Counted from the first letter of the stretch, positions 1 to 9,216 are shown. The stretch: DNA of 35,037 bases from Fermentimonas sp. (GCA_028683355.1 JAQUIZ010000014.1:1-35037); one strand, 5' to 3'. Made by a program: numbers and translations. The notes: a model not told the origin generated them from the sequence alone.

Positions 1-560
1 CTCCTGCACCTAAAACATTAAAAGCAGTACCTCTATTTGAAGACTTTGAAGGTGATGAATATTTAGTGTTTAGTCAAGACGATATGGGTGGTGCTGCTAA
101 GAGTGCTGTAATTGGTAACCCTGTGCCGCTACCTATAAACGAATCATTGAATGTATTTCGTTACTGGAAATCTAACGGATTTTATAGTAACTTATCTTTC
201 ACTGCTCCTGATTATAAATTCGATCTAACTACCCAAAATAAGATTAGAGTGAAGGTGTTTATACCTTCTTTCAATGATTATTCTACAGAAAATGCTGTGG
301 CAGGGGATTGGATTGCCAACAAGAAGTTATTGCCTCAACTGGCAATTAAACTTCAAGATAGCGACCATCCTGCTCCGTGGGAAGGACAAACCGAAATAGT
401 GAAAGCTGATCTTGAACTAAACAAGTGGCATGAGCTTGAGTTCGATTTCTCTGATGTTGCTGGTAGAGAAGATTACGACCGTATTGTAATTCAGTTTGGA
501 GCTGAAGGTCACGGAGGATCGGGATTCTTCTATCTTGATGATTTTGAATTTGACGAATAA
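1..560 (+). CDS. C-terminal part of a probable PUL surface glycan-binding protein (5' end outside window)
   Basis: The reading frame is open from base 3 to the TAA at 558-560 with no stop, so the gene begins upstream. It opens with a short Pro/Lys linker (PAPKTLKAVPLFEDFEGD) and then one compact beta-rich domain of about 170 residues with many Trp, Phe and Tyr, ending in an acidic strand (FFYLDDFEFDE). This looks like a carbohydrate-binding jelly-roll fold at the end of a multidomain protein. No catalytic motif is visible. It lies directly before a GH16 and a GH3 gene on the same strand, the usual place for a SusE/SusF-like or PKD-type surface glycan-binding protein. The glycan-binding role is inferred from fold-like features and neighbours; the N-terminus, which would show a lipoprotein signal or PKD repeats, is not in the window. 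Confidence 0.6.
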   Translation, partial: PAPKTLKAVPLFEDFEGDEYLVFSQDDMGGAAKSAVIGNPVPLPINESLNVFRYWKSNGFYSNLSFTAPDYKFDLTTQNKIRVKVFIPSFNDYSTENAVAGDWIANKKLLPQLAIKLQDSDHPAPWEGQTEIVKADLELNKWHELEFDFSDVAGREDYDRIVIQFGAEGHGGSGFFYLDDFEFDE

Positions 561-574
561 TAAGATAATGAAAA

Positions 575-614
575 CAGTGGCTGTAGTATTAATTTCCTAC
601 AGCCTCTGCTTTTT
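575..614 (+). terminator. Rho-independent terminator after the glycan-binding gene
   Basis: Arms 575-586 and 597-608 pair over 12 positions with one T-T mismatch (core GGCTGTAG/CTACAGCC, 10-base loop) and are followed by a run of five T at 610-614. It lies 15 bases after the stop codon and 20 bases before the next gene, so it would limit read-through into the GH16 gene. Confidence 0.75.
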
Positions 615-633
615 ATAATATCCACTTAATAAT

Positions 634-2019
634 ATGAGAATAATGGGATCAATATTAATTACGCTGGCAATTATATTTGCTGCCTGTGGGGGAAATGATA
701 TGCCTCCAATAACTCCCAATCCTGATGTGGAGGTAAAATGGGAGATATCACCTGCATCTACAACGATTAATTCAGATGGTGAAACGAAAAATATTATTGT
801 TGAGGCAAATGGTAATTGGACTGTTTCGTCTGACCAGCAATGGTGTATTATTGCTCCTAATAGTGGAGGAAACGGACAAACAGTTGTAAAAATAACTGCT
901 TCAAAAAATTCTACTGAAGTGGCAAGAGCTGCAGAGTTGACATTTGTTTCGGGTAAATACAATAAAAAGTACAATGTTACACAAGAAGCAGGTGAATTGG
1001 TTGTTGAATGGAATGTTGAGCCTTTTATTTCAGATATTCCTTTCCAGGGCGGAACTAAAAGTATTAGAGTTGAATCTAATGCAGATTGGCAACTGAGTGC
1101 GAATCAGCCTTGGGTTACATTGAGTAGTGATAAAGGGAGTAAAGGCGAAACAGTAGTGAAAATAACAGCATCTGCAAATACTGATGTAAAAAACAGGATA
1201 GCGGAACTGAAATTTGTATCAGGTAATTTTTCTAAAACACATTTTGTTAATCAAGTGGCTGATAAAAACGAAGACTATGTTCCTTCAGGTTATAGTATGG
1301 TTTGGAATGAAGAATTCGATGCAGTAAGGATTAGTGGAGGAAAACCATCACTACCTGATACTGAGAAATGGTTTTATGAAACTGCAGAGCCGGGATGGGT
1401 TAATAATGAACTGCAGACTTATATTGAAGGTTTCACCGGTACTGATACTGTTGCAGCTATTTATGACGGGACTTTAAAAATTAAAGCTATACCTCGAGAT
1501 AACAGAATATATTCAGCAAGAATTAATACAAATGAAGCATGGACATATGGATATTTTGAGGCAAGATTGAGAGTCCCGGGTGGTAAAGGTGCTTGGCCGG
1601 CTTTTTGGATGATGCCAAAAAATTTTACTGCCTGGCCTTTAGATGGCGAAATTGATATTATGGAGTATGTTGGTTATGATCCTAATGTTGTGCACTCTTC
1701 AATTCATACACAGTCTTACTATCATTCTATTGGCACTCAGAAGACAGCAAGTAAGCAAATTGAGAATGCTGAGATTGAGTTTCATGTATATGCTGTTGAA
1801 TGGACTGCAGAATATATAAAAGGTTTTGTAGACGGTGTGGAGTATTTTAGGTTTGATAACGATGGGACAGGAAATAAGCATACATGGCCATTTAATGCTC
1901 CTTTTTACCTGAAGTTAAACCTTGCCTGGGGAGGAGATTGGGGTGCTGCTCAAGGAATTGATGAATCAGCATTGCCTGCAACTTATGAAATTGATTATGT
2001 AAGGGTGTATCAGAAATAA
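634..2019 (+). CDS. GH16 endo-beta-1,3-glucanase (laminarinase-like) lipoprotein with two BACON domains
   Basis: A secreted glycoside hydrolase family 16 enzyme, expected to cut internal beta-1,3 (or mixed beta-1,3/1,4) glucan bonds with retention of configuration. The N-terminus is a lipoprotein signal ending in FAAC (Cys18). Two BACON-type modules follow (about residues 33-118 and 124-208). They are clearly related to each other: both contain TVVKITAS, and (A/I)AEL(T/K)FVSG closes each. The GH16 domain covers about 215-461 and carries the catalytic signature EIDIME, with nucleophile Glu339, Asp341 and acid/base Glu344; the extra residue in this motif is the beta-bulge form typical of laminarinases. 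An alternative ATG three codons in (643) would also work. It is followed 9 bases later by a GH3 gene. Exact substrate is inferred from family and context. Confidence 0.9.
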   Translation: MRIMGSILITLAIIFAACGGNDMPPITPNPDVEVKWEISPASTTINSDGETKNIIVEANGNWTVSSDQQWCIIAPNSGGNGQTVVKITASKNSTEVARAAELTFVSGKYNKKYNVTQEAGELVVEWNVEPFISDIPFQGGTKSIRVESNADWQLSANQPWVTLSSDKGSKGETVVKITASANTDVKNRIAELKFVSGNFSKTHFVNQVADKNEDYVPSGYSMVWNEEFDAVRISGGKPSLPDTEKWFYETAEPGWVNNELQTYIEGFTGTDTVAAIYDGTLKIKAIPRDNRIYSARINTNEAWTYGYFEARLRVPGGKGAWPAFWMMPKNFTAWPLDGEIDIMEYVGYDPNVVHSSIHTQSYYHSIGTQKTASKQIENAEIEFHVYAVEWTAEYIKGFVDGVEYFRFDNDGTGNKHTWPFNAPFYLKLNLAWGGDWGAAQGIDESALPATYEIDYVRVYQK

Positions 2020-2028
2020 GAGAAAAAT

Positions 2029-4371
2029 ATGAAGAAATTTAGTTTGTGGATACTTTTGCTATCTATGCTGATAGCATGCAATGGGAACTTGAAAACATCA
2101 CAGGCTGGCTTAGACCCGGCCATAGAAAATAAGATCGATAGCATCATTGCTCAAATGACAATTGAGGAGAAGGTTGGTCAAATGTCACAATTCACAATTG
2201 ATTTGATTGGTAAAGGGGGCAATGCTTTTTTTAGCAGCGAACCTTTTGAAATTGATGCTGTTATGCTCGATACAGTTATTGGCAAGTATAAAGTAGGCTC
2301 AATCCTGAATACAAGCAATAATCGTGCACGTACAACTGAAGTTTGGGAGAAAAGTATTCGTACAATCCAGGAAAGGGCTATAAAGGAGACAGGTATTCCT
2401 GTTATTTATGGTATAGATGCTATTCATGGTACTACCTATACTGCCGGGGCAACTTTTTTTCCACAAGAAATTGGAATGGCTGCAACTTTTAACCGGGAAC
2501 TAGTGAGACGCGGAGCGCAAATAACAGCCTATGAAACCCGCGCAAGTAATATTCCATGGAATTTTTCACCTACTATGGATATTGGTCGCGATGCCCGATG
2601 GTCGAGGCAGTGGGAAAGCTACGGCGAAGATGTTTATTTGAATTCTGAAATGGGAACTATTGTTGTTCGTGGTTATCAAGGAGACAATAGGAATAGTGTG
2701 GAAAACAGTTATTTAGCAGCATGTATTAAGCATTATATGGGTTACGGAGTGCCGGTTTCAGGCAAAGATCGTACACCAGCAGTAATCAGCGAGTCAGAAT
2801 TGCGTGAAAAATATTTTGAGCCGTTTCGTAATGCAATAGTTGAGGGTGGTGCACTCTCGCTTATGGTGAATTCCGGCATTATCAATGGTGTATCAACTCA
2901 TGCAGATTACAGGTTAATTACTGAATGGATTAAAGAGGATCTTGAATTTGATGGGGTAGTAGTAACTGATTGGGCTGATGTACAGAACTTGTATACCAGA
3001 GATCGCATATCTGAGGATTATAAAGATGCAGTTAAGGCAGCAATTAACGCAGGTATAGATATGGTCATGGAACCGTATAATCTTGCTTTTTGCCCTACTT
3101 TAATAGAGCTTGTTGATGAAGGTGAGGTTTCAATTGAGCGAATAAATGATGCTGTCCGGAGAGTTTTGAGATTGAAGTACCGTTTGGGACTTTTCGAGAA
3201 GCCATACTGGTCGAGAGATGAATTTCCTGACTTTGGCAGCAGCGAGCATGAAGCAGTGGCTGAATCAGCAGCAGCTGAATCAATTACGCTTCTGAAGAAT
3301 GATAATAGTGTTTTACCATTACCGGCTAATGCACGAATTCTTGTAACAGGACCAAATGCTAACTCAATGCGCACCCTTAACGGTGGTTGGAGCTATTCAT
3401 GGCAGGGCGAAAAGACTGAGGAGTTTGCTCAGCAGTATAACACTATATATGAAGCTCTGCAGAATAAATTTGGCACCGCAAATGTTAAGTTCGAACCAGG
3501 TGTTACCTATAAAATGGATGGTCAGTATTTCGAAGAGAATCCTCCTGAAATTCAAAAAGCTGTTGCAGCAGCTTCAGGAGTGGATTATATAGTGCTATGT
3601 GTGGGTGAAAACTCTTATTGCGAAACTCCGGGAAACCTGGATGAACTAACTCTTTCTGAAAATCAGACCAACCTGGCACTGGCATTACAGAAAACGGGAA
3701 AGCCGGTAATACTTGTTCTTAATGAAGGTCGCCCGCGACTGATTAGTAAAATTGAGCCGGGTTCTGTAGCGGTAGTGCAAACCTATCTTCCGGGTAATTT
3801 TGGCGGAGATGCTCTTGCGGATATACTTAGAGGTGATATCAACCCTAGTGGTAAATTACCTTATACATACCCAAAATATGAACAGGGATTGATAACTTAC
3901 GATCACAAACCGAGTCAGAATATCGCCGGTAAAATGGAAGGTGCCTATGATTATGGAGCACAAACATCTGTTCAATATCCCTTTGGTTATGGGTTGAGTT
4001 ATACCACTTTCACCTATTCAAATATGAGTGTTGATAAAACAGACTTCACCTCTGATGATATTGTCAAAGTGTCTGTAGATGTTACAAATAGCGGAGAAGT
4101 TGAAGGTAAGGAGTCGGTTTTACTCTTCAGCAGCGATCTTGTAGCTTCACTTTCACCTGATGTGCGTCGTTTGAGAGGATTCGAAAAGATATCCCTAAAA
4201 CCGGGAGAAACAAAAACGGTTACTTTCGACCTTAAAGGTGAAGACCTGGCATTTGTGAATGAAAGGGGTAAATGGACAATTGAAGAGGGAGCATTTATGC
4301 TGCAACTGGGAAATCAGACTGCAAATATTAACTGTACTGTGACAAAAGTCTGGGAAACTCCAAGCAAGTAA
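2029..4371 (+). CDS. bglX: GH3 beta-glucosidase lipoprotein (BglX-like)
   Basis: Glycoside hydrolase family 3 exo-enzyme that removes glucose from the non-reducing end of beta-gluco-oligosaccharides. It has a lipoprotein signal (MLIAC, Cys17), an N-terminal TIM-barrel domain (about 35-375) with the GRDARWSRQWESYGED and KHYMGYG motifs, and the nucleophile in VVVTDWADV (Asp314). An alpha/beta sandwich domain (about 400-625) carries the region VGENSYCETPGN, where the acid/base residue is expected, and a fibronectin-III-like C-terminal domain covers about 675-775. The length of 780 residues is normal for BglX. The residues after Cys17 are not acidic, which fits a periplasmic rather than surface lipoprotein. 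The gene starts 9 bases after the GH16 stop, so the two are co-transcribed: the endo-glucanase makes oligosaccharides and this enzyme finishes them. Confidence 0.92.
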   Translation: MKKFSLWILLLSMLIACNGNLKTSQAGLDPAIENKIDSIIAQMTIEEKVGQMSQFTIDLIGKGGNAFFSSEPFEIDAVMLDTVIGKYKVGSILNTSNNRARTTEVWEKSIRTIQERAIKETGIPVIYGIDAIHGTTYTAGATFFPQEIGMAATFNRELVRRGAQITAYETRASNIPWNFSPTMDIGRDARWSRQWESYGEDVYLNSEMGTIVVRGYQGDNRNSVENSYLAACIKHYMGYGVPVSGKDRTPAVISESELREKYFEPFRNAIVEGGALSLMVNSGIINGVSTHADYRLITEWIKEDLEFDGVVVTDWADVQNLYTRDRISEDYKDAVKAAINAGIDMVMEPYNLAFCPTLIELVDEGEVSIERINDAVRRVLRLKYRLGLFEKPYWSRDEFPDFGSSEHEAVAESAAAESITLLKNDNSVLPLPANARILVTGPNANSMRTLNGGWSYSWQGEKTEEFAQQYNTIYEALQNKFGTANVKFEPGVTYKMDGQYFEENPPEIQKAVAAASGVDYIVLCVGENSYCETPGNLDELTLSENQTNLALALQKTGKPVILVLNEGRPRLISKIEPGSVAVVQTYLPGNFGGDALADILRGDINPSGKLPYTYPKYEQGLITYDHKPSQNIAGKMEGAYDYGAQTSVQYPFGYGLSYTTFTYSNMSVDKTDFTSDDIVKVSVDVTNSGEVEGKESVLLFSSDLVASLSPDVRRLRGFEKISLKPGETKTVTFDLKGEDLAFVNERGKWTIEEGAFMLQLGNQTANINCTVTKVWETPSK

Positions 4372-4404
4372 TACGAAACAACTCACGACAGGATTTTATG
4401 GGAA

Positions 4405-4437
4405 CGGGAGCACTTTAACAAAGGTGTTCCCGTTTTT
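4405..4437 (+). terminator. Terminator closing the glucan-utilisation genes
   Basis: Stem 4405-4413 (CGGGAGCAC) pairs with 4424-4432 (GTGTTCCCG), nine pairs with one G-U, 10-base loop, followed by TTTTT at 4433-4437. It sits 33 bases after the GH3 stop, between two convergent genes. Confidence 0.85.
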
Positions 4438-4454
4438 GCTTCAAAACTTCAAGA

Positions 4455-5054
4455 TCATCTGATTTGTAGGGAATCATTATCTTTAGTGGGAAATTTTTGC
4501 TGAGCATCTTTCATAAATATCTCGAAAAGACTTCTCAGTTGTGCTTCGTTTTTAGCAAGAACCTCAATTCCAAGGGTAGGATTAATTGCCGGGCTATTGT
4601 AAATAGACATGATTTTGAGCGAATATTGCAGTCCTTCATAGGTAGCATATTCCTTGAGACGATTGGTCCTTATGAAATGGAAAATAAACCCTTTTACCTT
4701 TTTAGGCAACCACCTGTAGTATAGCAAAGCGGAGAGATAAAAATTACTGGAGAATTTGCCGAGGCTCTGCCCGTTGCTGTACCGTTCAAAATCAGAAGCG
4801 AGCAGGTAGTCGTAATACATATCTGCCATTATTCCGGAATAGCGCCCGAAAGATGGACGAAGTATATCCAACGTCTCACGGAATATAGGGTGGGTATCGG
4901 TAAAATGATCAATCTTCCTGTGTAATAAGATTCCTTTTTGGAAACAGGAAGGGTATTTTTCATAACTTCTTCCTTTTACAAAATCTCCTATGAAATTGCC
5001 AACGGCAACCCTACGGCTTGTTCCAGAAAAATATATATGAGCAAGATAGTTCAA
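4455..5054 (-). CDS. acpH: Acyl carrier protein phosphodiesterase (AcpH family), TTG start
   Basis: Hydrolyses the 4'-phosphopantetheine group from holo-ACP in the cytoplasm. The 199 residues match the AcpH/DUF479 family in length and in landmarks: the N-terminal (M)NYLAH, VGNFIGDFVKG around residues 18-28, and GILLHRKIDHFTDTHP with the metal-ligand type His and Asp residues. The start is TTG at 5054: the frame has a TAA two codons upstream and no ATG or GTG before the conserved N-terminus, which begins exactly at this codon. A TAACTTTG -7 element lies 28 bases upstream. It converges with the GH3 gene and is probably transcribed alone. The family assignment is firm; physiological activity on ACP is known only for proteobacterial members. 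Confidence 0.87.
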   Translation of the reverse strand: MNYLAHIYFSGTSRRVAVGNFIGDFVKGRSYEKYPSCFQKGILLHRKIDHFTDTHPIFRETLDILRPSFGRYSGIMADMYYDYLLASDFERYSNGQSLGKFSSNFYLSALLYYRWLPKKVKGFIFHFIRTNRLKEYATYEGLQYSLKIMSIYNSPAINPTLGIEVLAKNEAQLRSLFEIFMKDAQQKFPTKDNDSLQIR

Positions 5055-5082
5055 AAATTAATGATAAAGTAGTTATACCCTG

Positions 5083-5090
5083 CAAAGTTA
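5083..5090 (-). promoter_or_regulatory. Candidate -7 promoter element for acpH
   Basis: The minus strand reads TAACTTTG, a full match to the Bacteroidota -7 consensus TAnnTTTG, 28 bases before the acpH start. No convincing -33 TTTG at 19-21 bases is seen. The same octamer precedes argS. Confidence 0.5.
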
Positions 5091-5111
5091 ATCAAATATC
5101 CTGAGCAATTA

Positions 5112-5132
5112 AATAAGTGGGTTCTACTTATT
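5112..5132 (-). terminator. Possible weak terminator after the helicase gene
   Basis: Seven-base arms AATAAGT (5112-5118) and ACTTATT (5126-5132) flank a 7-base loop, followed on the minus strand by a short AT-rich stretch. It lacks GC pairs and a clean T run, so this is only a candidate. Confidence 0.3.
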
Positions 5133-5167
5133 ATATTGGATATGTATTGATTGTTTGTGAGAATTAT

Positions 5168-7294
5168 TCAGCTCTCCTTAAAGTTAATCATCTCTGATTG
5201 CAGACCGTTTTCCGATATGTAATCGTTTATGACCTCAAGAAACTGTGCGCCGAAACGGGCAAGTTTCTTCTTACCGAAGCCATAGATTTTTAAAAGATCC
5301 TTATCGGTCTCAGGCATGTAGTCGGCCATCTGAACAAGCGTTTTTGTAGAAGCAACAATATATGGTGGCAAGTTTTCATTCTCGCTAATATAATTGCGTA
5401 TTTGCACCAGTTCATTTAACAGATCCGGGTGGCTGGATTTAAGTTGAACCGTTGATTTACTGCGACTATAAGACTTAACATTAAAATCAGGTAAATTAAA
5501 CTTATTGCGGGCATTATAATATACTTCAACAGTGAAATTTCCGGCAGTAGCTTTTATCAGATGCTTTTTCAGTGAAACAGATGTGAAAATTGAAGACACA
5601 GACTCATCATATTCATTTGCATTTGCTTTGCTGTCGGTCGTAGCAGGCGATTTTTTCAAGGTGTTAATGAGATTGTCCAGCTTTTCGTTGAAGTAGGCAG
5701 AGGAAGAATTGAGCCGCTCCGACAGAAATTGAGTATCAACGGCATCCTGGCTTACAATTCTCTTCAACTGAACTCTGAATTTTTCTGCTACCTGTTCAAT
5801 TTCTCTAAGCTGCTTGCATATTCTGTCGGCAAAGGGGATTGTCTCTTCGTTAAAAGATGGTTCCTCTGCTCGCGTGGAGGAGTACCATGATTTTGCAGCA
5901 ATATATATTGGATTAAAATCGTATAACTGCAGTAATAAGCGGGCTTTGAACTGTTTCCTTGCATGCTCCAGTTCACGGTTTATAAATATTTCGTCAGGCT
6001 TTGAGAAAGAAAATTGCGCTACCTGTTCATCAACACCTATGCTTTCTTGGTTAACCGGACTCTTTAAAACAATACCTTCTAACGATCTGCAACGACTCAG
6101 GGCAACGTAAACCTGACCGGGAGAAAAGGCTTTGCCGGCGTCAATTATTGCCTTATCGAAAGTCAAGCCCTGACTTTTGTGAATTGTTATTGCCCAGGCT
6201 AAACGTAATGGCACCTGTTCGAAAGTACCGATAATCTTCTCCTCTATTGTATTGGTTTCCTTGTTGGTGCTATATTGAATATTTTCCCACAAAAGGGTGG
6301 AAACGCTTATTTCATCACTGTCGCCTGGACATTCTACTGTAATCAGATCCTCATCAATAGAAGTAATTATTCCAATTTTTCCGTTATAAAACCGTCGTGG
6401 TGTTTCTGTGTCATTTTTTACAAACATCACTTTTGCACCTTCTTTTAGTTCAAGAACCTCGTCTACAGGAAATGCATTTTCGGGAAAAGTTCCCTTAATA
6501 TTTGCTTTAAATTCCAGAACAGGAGATTTTAATTTGTTCAGCTCAGTCCTGTTTATATTATCAGCGCTGTAATTGTGCGTAGTAAGTGTGATGTAATTCT
6601 CCTCTGAAGGAGGGTTGAATTCAGGATTATATCTGCTTTTCAGACAGCTGATTCCTTCTGATGAAAGTGAATTATTCCGTACTTCGTTTAGCACTTTGAT
6701 AAATTGGTTGTCCGATTGTCTGAATATTTTATTAAACTCAATGTATACCGGTGGATGTTCTTGAATTACATGGCTATGGAAAAAATATACACTCTTATAG
6801 TAATCAGATATTATACTCCATTCATTAGTTTTAGCTACAGGCGAAAGTTGATGCATGTCGCCAATAAAAATCATCTGTACCCCGCCAAAAGGTTCGTTAT
6901 TTCGGTGACGTATAGTTCTGAGTACATAATCAATAGCATCAAGTACATCAGCGCGAACCATACTGATTTCATCTATTACAAGAACTTCCAGCTCCCGGAT
7001 AACAGTACGTCGTGTCTTATTCATCTTAATACGCGAGATAAGAGATGACCGTCCCGCCGGGGTAGGGGTGAATGGAGTAAAAGGCAGATGAAAAAACGAG
7101 TGGATGGTGGTTCCTCCCGCATTTATTGCTGCAACTCCCGTAGGTGCAACTATTGCAACTTGTTTTGTTGTCTCTTCACGGAATTTACGTAGAAATGTTG
7201 TTTTACCTGTTCCGGCTTTGCCTGTAATAAAAATATTTCTGTTTGTATTTACAGCAAACTCCATCGCGCATTCGTATGGATTAGAAATAAGCAT
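5168..7294 (-). CDS. PIF1-family SF1B DNA helicase with C-terminal HRDC domain
   Basis: An ATP-driven 5'-3' helicase of the PIF1/RecD2 type, expected to unwind forked DNA or G-quadruplexes in replication or repair. Walker A is GKAGTGKT (residues 25-32), Walker B/DEAD-like DEIS (108-111), then the late motifs AITIHKSQGLTFD and YVALSRC of a superfamily 1B core that ends near residue 435. A further 270 residues follow, mostly helical and poorly conserved to my eye, ending in an HRDC-like domain (about 622-693, with LLKIYGFGKKKLARFG). HRDC domains bind DNA in RecQ helicases. At 708 residues it is much longer than a minimal bacterial PIF1. The ATG is preceded by AAGGAGA six bases upstream and by a near-perfect promoter. 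Confidence 0.88.
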   Translation of the reverse strand: MLISNPYECAMEFAVNTNRNIFITGKAGTGKTTFLRKFREETTKQVAIVAPTGVAAINAGGTTIHSFFHLPFTPFTPTPAGRSSLISRIKMNKTRRTVIRELEVLVIDEISMVRADVLDAIDYVLRTIRHRNNEPFGGVQMIFIGDMHQLSPVAKTNEWSIISDYYKSVYFFHSHVIQEHPPVYIEFNKIFRQSDNQFIKVLNEVRNNSLSSEGISCLKSRYNPEFNPPSEENYITLTTHNYSADNINRTELNKLKSPVLEFKANIKGTFPENAFPVDEVLELKEGAKVMFVKNDTETPRRFYNGKIGIITSIDEDLITVECPGDSDEISVSTLLWENIQYSTNKETNTIEEKIIGTFEQVPLRLAWAITIHKSQGLTFDKAIIDAGKAFSPGQVYVALSRCRSLEGIVLKSPVNQESIGVDEQVAQFSFSKPDEIFINRELEHARKQFKARLLLQLYDFNPIYIAAKSWYSSTRAEEPSFNEETIPFADRICKQLREIEQVAEKFRVQLKRIVSQDAVDTQFLSERLNSSSAYFNEKLDNLINTLKKSPATTDSKANANEYDESVSSIFTSVSLKKHLIKATAGNFTVEVYYNARNKFNLPDFNVKSYSRSKSTVQLKSSHPDLLNELVQIRNYISENENLPPYIVASTKTLVQMADYMPETDKDLLKIYGFGKKKLARFGAQFLEVINDYISENGLQSEMINFKES

Positions 7295-7321
7295 TTGAAT
7301 CTCCTTTTTTAATGATTTTCA

Positions 7322-7352
7322 CAAACTTACAAAATTTTGGAGATAGAACAAA
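7322..7352 (-). promoter_or_regulatory. Bacteroidota housekeeping promoter for the helicase gene
   Basis: On the minus strand TTTG (7349-7352) is followed after exactly 19 bases by TAAGTTTG (7322-7329), matching the consensus TTTG-N19-21-TAnnTTTG. Transcription would begin near 7315, giving a leader of about 20 bases that contains the AAGGAGA ribosome-binding site. Confidence 0.75.
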
Positions 7353-7422
7353 TGAAAATATAAGTATGAGCGCGAAACGACATGAGTATCCAGAAATCAA
7401 TAATCCTATTGTGAAGTATTTA

Positions 7423-9216
7423 CTACATCCTATCCGGAACATCAATTCCGAAGAGTGCCATACCTTTTTTAATTGTGTGAGCTACATTCTTTGAGAGTAT
7501 AAGACGGAAATCACGCAGTCCGCTATTTTCCTCACGAAGGATTGTAAAGTCGTGGTAGAACTGATTATACTCTTTTGCAAGATCATATATGTAGTTTGCA
7601 ACCAGAGACACGTTATATTCTGTACCGGCCTGTTTTACAACATGGTCAAACTCGCTGAGTAGTTGAACAAGTCCTTCTTCCTTCTCTGACAGCGGAATAG
7701 TGATACTGAGGTTTTCGGGAATTTCAATTCCCTGCGCTTCTGCTTTTCTGATAACAGACTGAATGCGAGCGTGTGTATATTGAATAAAAGGACCGGTATT
7801 CCCGTTGAAATCTATAGACTCCTTAGGGTTAAATGTCATATTTTTCTTAGGGTCTACCTTCAAAATAAAATACTTGAGTGCACCTAATCCTACCATACGT
7901 GAAATTGCTTCTGCTTCTTCTGGTGTTGCATCATCCAGTTTGCCAAGCTCCTGCGAGGTTTCATGGGCTGTTTCGATCATTTCTGCCATAAGGTCATCTG
8001 CATCTACAACAGTACCCTCGCGAGATTTCATTTTACCTTCGGGCAGTTCAACCATTCCGTAAGAGAAGTGAATCAACCCTTTGCCGAATTCGAAACCAAG
8101 TATATCAAGAAGTATTGAGAGTACCTGAAAATGGTAATTCTGCTCGTTACCTACTACATAAATCATAGTGTCGATAGGGAAGTCGTCGAAGCGCAGTTTA
8201 GCCGTACCGATATCCTGAGTCATGTAAACCGAAGTACCGTCAGCACGGAGAAGCAACTTATGGTCTAAGCCATAAGCGGTGAGATCTGCCCACACAGAGC
8301 CATCTTCTTTCTGATAAAAGAGACCCTCTTTTAATCCACGCAGGACCTCATCTTTTCCGGGAAGATAAGTTTGTGATTCGTAATAAATCTTATCAAAAGA
8401 AACACCCATTTGTTGGTATGTTTCATCGAAACCGGCATATACCCAGTCGTTCATCATCTTCCAGAGATTGACAGTTTCAGTATCATTTGCCTCCCATTTT
8501 CTAAGAAGTTCACGAGCCTCCTCCATCAGTAGCGATTTCTCTTCAGCCTCCTCTTTAGAGATGCCTTTTTCCTGTAATTCGGCAATTTCATTTTTATATT
8601 GCTGGTCGAACATCACGTAGTAATCACCAATCAGATGATCGCCCTTTTTGCCTGAAGATTCAGGAGTCTCTCCATTTCCCCATTTCTGCCACGCCAGCAT
8701 TGATTTGCAGATATGGATGCCACGGTCGTTTACAATATTAGTTTTAACAACACGCTTGCCGTTTGCTTTTAATACCTCGCTAAGTGCATGACCAAGCAGG
8801 TTATTTCTCACATGGCCAAGGTGCAAAGGCTTGTTTGTATTAGGCGAAGAGTACTCTACCATAAAAAGCGGTGAGTCGTCGGTAACAGGAGTAAAGCCGA
8901 AATCGGGATTTGAATTAATATCCTCAAGCAATTCCACCCAAACAGAAGGTGCAATGCTAAGATTAAGGAATCCTTTTATAACATTGTACCCCGAAATAAC
9001 AGACGATTGTTCCGACAGGTATTTACCAATCTCTTCAGCTGTCTCCTCAGGTTTTTTTCTTGAAATCTTAAGAAGAGGAAATGTAACAAGGGTATAATGT
9101 CCCTTGAACTCTTTTTTTGTTTTCTGCAGCGTTATTTGAGATTCCTCAACATCTGCATTGTATAGTTTCTTGATTGCACCTATAATGGCTTCCTGAAGGA
9201 GATGTTCGATGTTCAT
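7423..9216 (-). CDS. argS: Arginyl-tRNA synthetase
   Basis: Class I aminoacyl-tRNA synthetase that charges tRNA-Arg with arginine. The 597 residues show the N-terminal additional domain (about 1-110), the HIGH motif as HLGH (132-135) within SPNTNKPLHLGHVRNN, the KMSKS equivalent as KMKS (395-398, continued REGT), and a helical DALR anticodon-binding domain at the end, including NTGPFIQYTHARIQS. The degenerate KMSKS is normal for ArgS. The ATG at 9216 fits the family N-terminus. The helicase gene follows 128 bases downstream but has its own promoter, and an argS -7 element lies just upstream. Confidence 0.97.
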   Translation of the reverse strand: MNIEHLLQEAIIGAIKKLYNADVEESQITLQKTKKEFKGHYTLVTFPLLKISRKKPEETAEEIGKYLSEQSSVISGYNVIKGFLNLSIAPSVWVELLEDINSNPDFGFTPVTDDSPLFMVEYSSPNTNKPLHLGHVRNNLLGHALSEVLKANGKRVVKTNIVNDRGIHICKSMLAWQKWGNGETPESSGKKGDHLIGDYYVMFDQQYKNEIAELQEKGISKEEAEEKSLLMEEARELLRKWEANDTETVNLWKMMNDWVYAGFDETYQQMGVSFDKIYYESQTYLPGKDEVLRGLKEGLFYQKEDGSVWADLTAYGLDHKLLLRADGTSVYMTQDIGTAKLRFDDFPIDTMIYVVGNEQNYHFQVLSILLDILGFEFGKGLIHFSYGMVELPEGKMKSREGTVVDADDLMAEMIETAHETSQELGKLDDATPEEAEAISRMVGLGALKYFILKVDPKKNMTFNPKESIDFNGNTGPFIQYTHARIQSVIRKAEAQGIEIPENLSITIPLSEKEEGLVQLLSEFDHVVKQAGTEYNVSLVANYIYDLAKEYNQFYHDFTILREENSGLRDFRLILSKNVAHTIKKGMALFGIDVPDRM

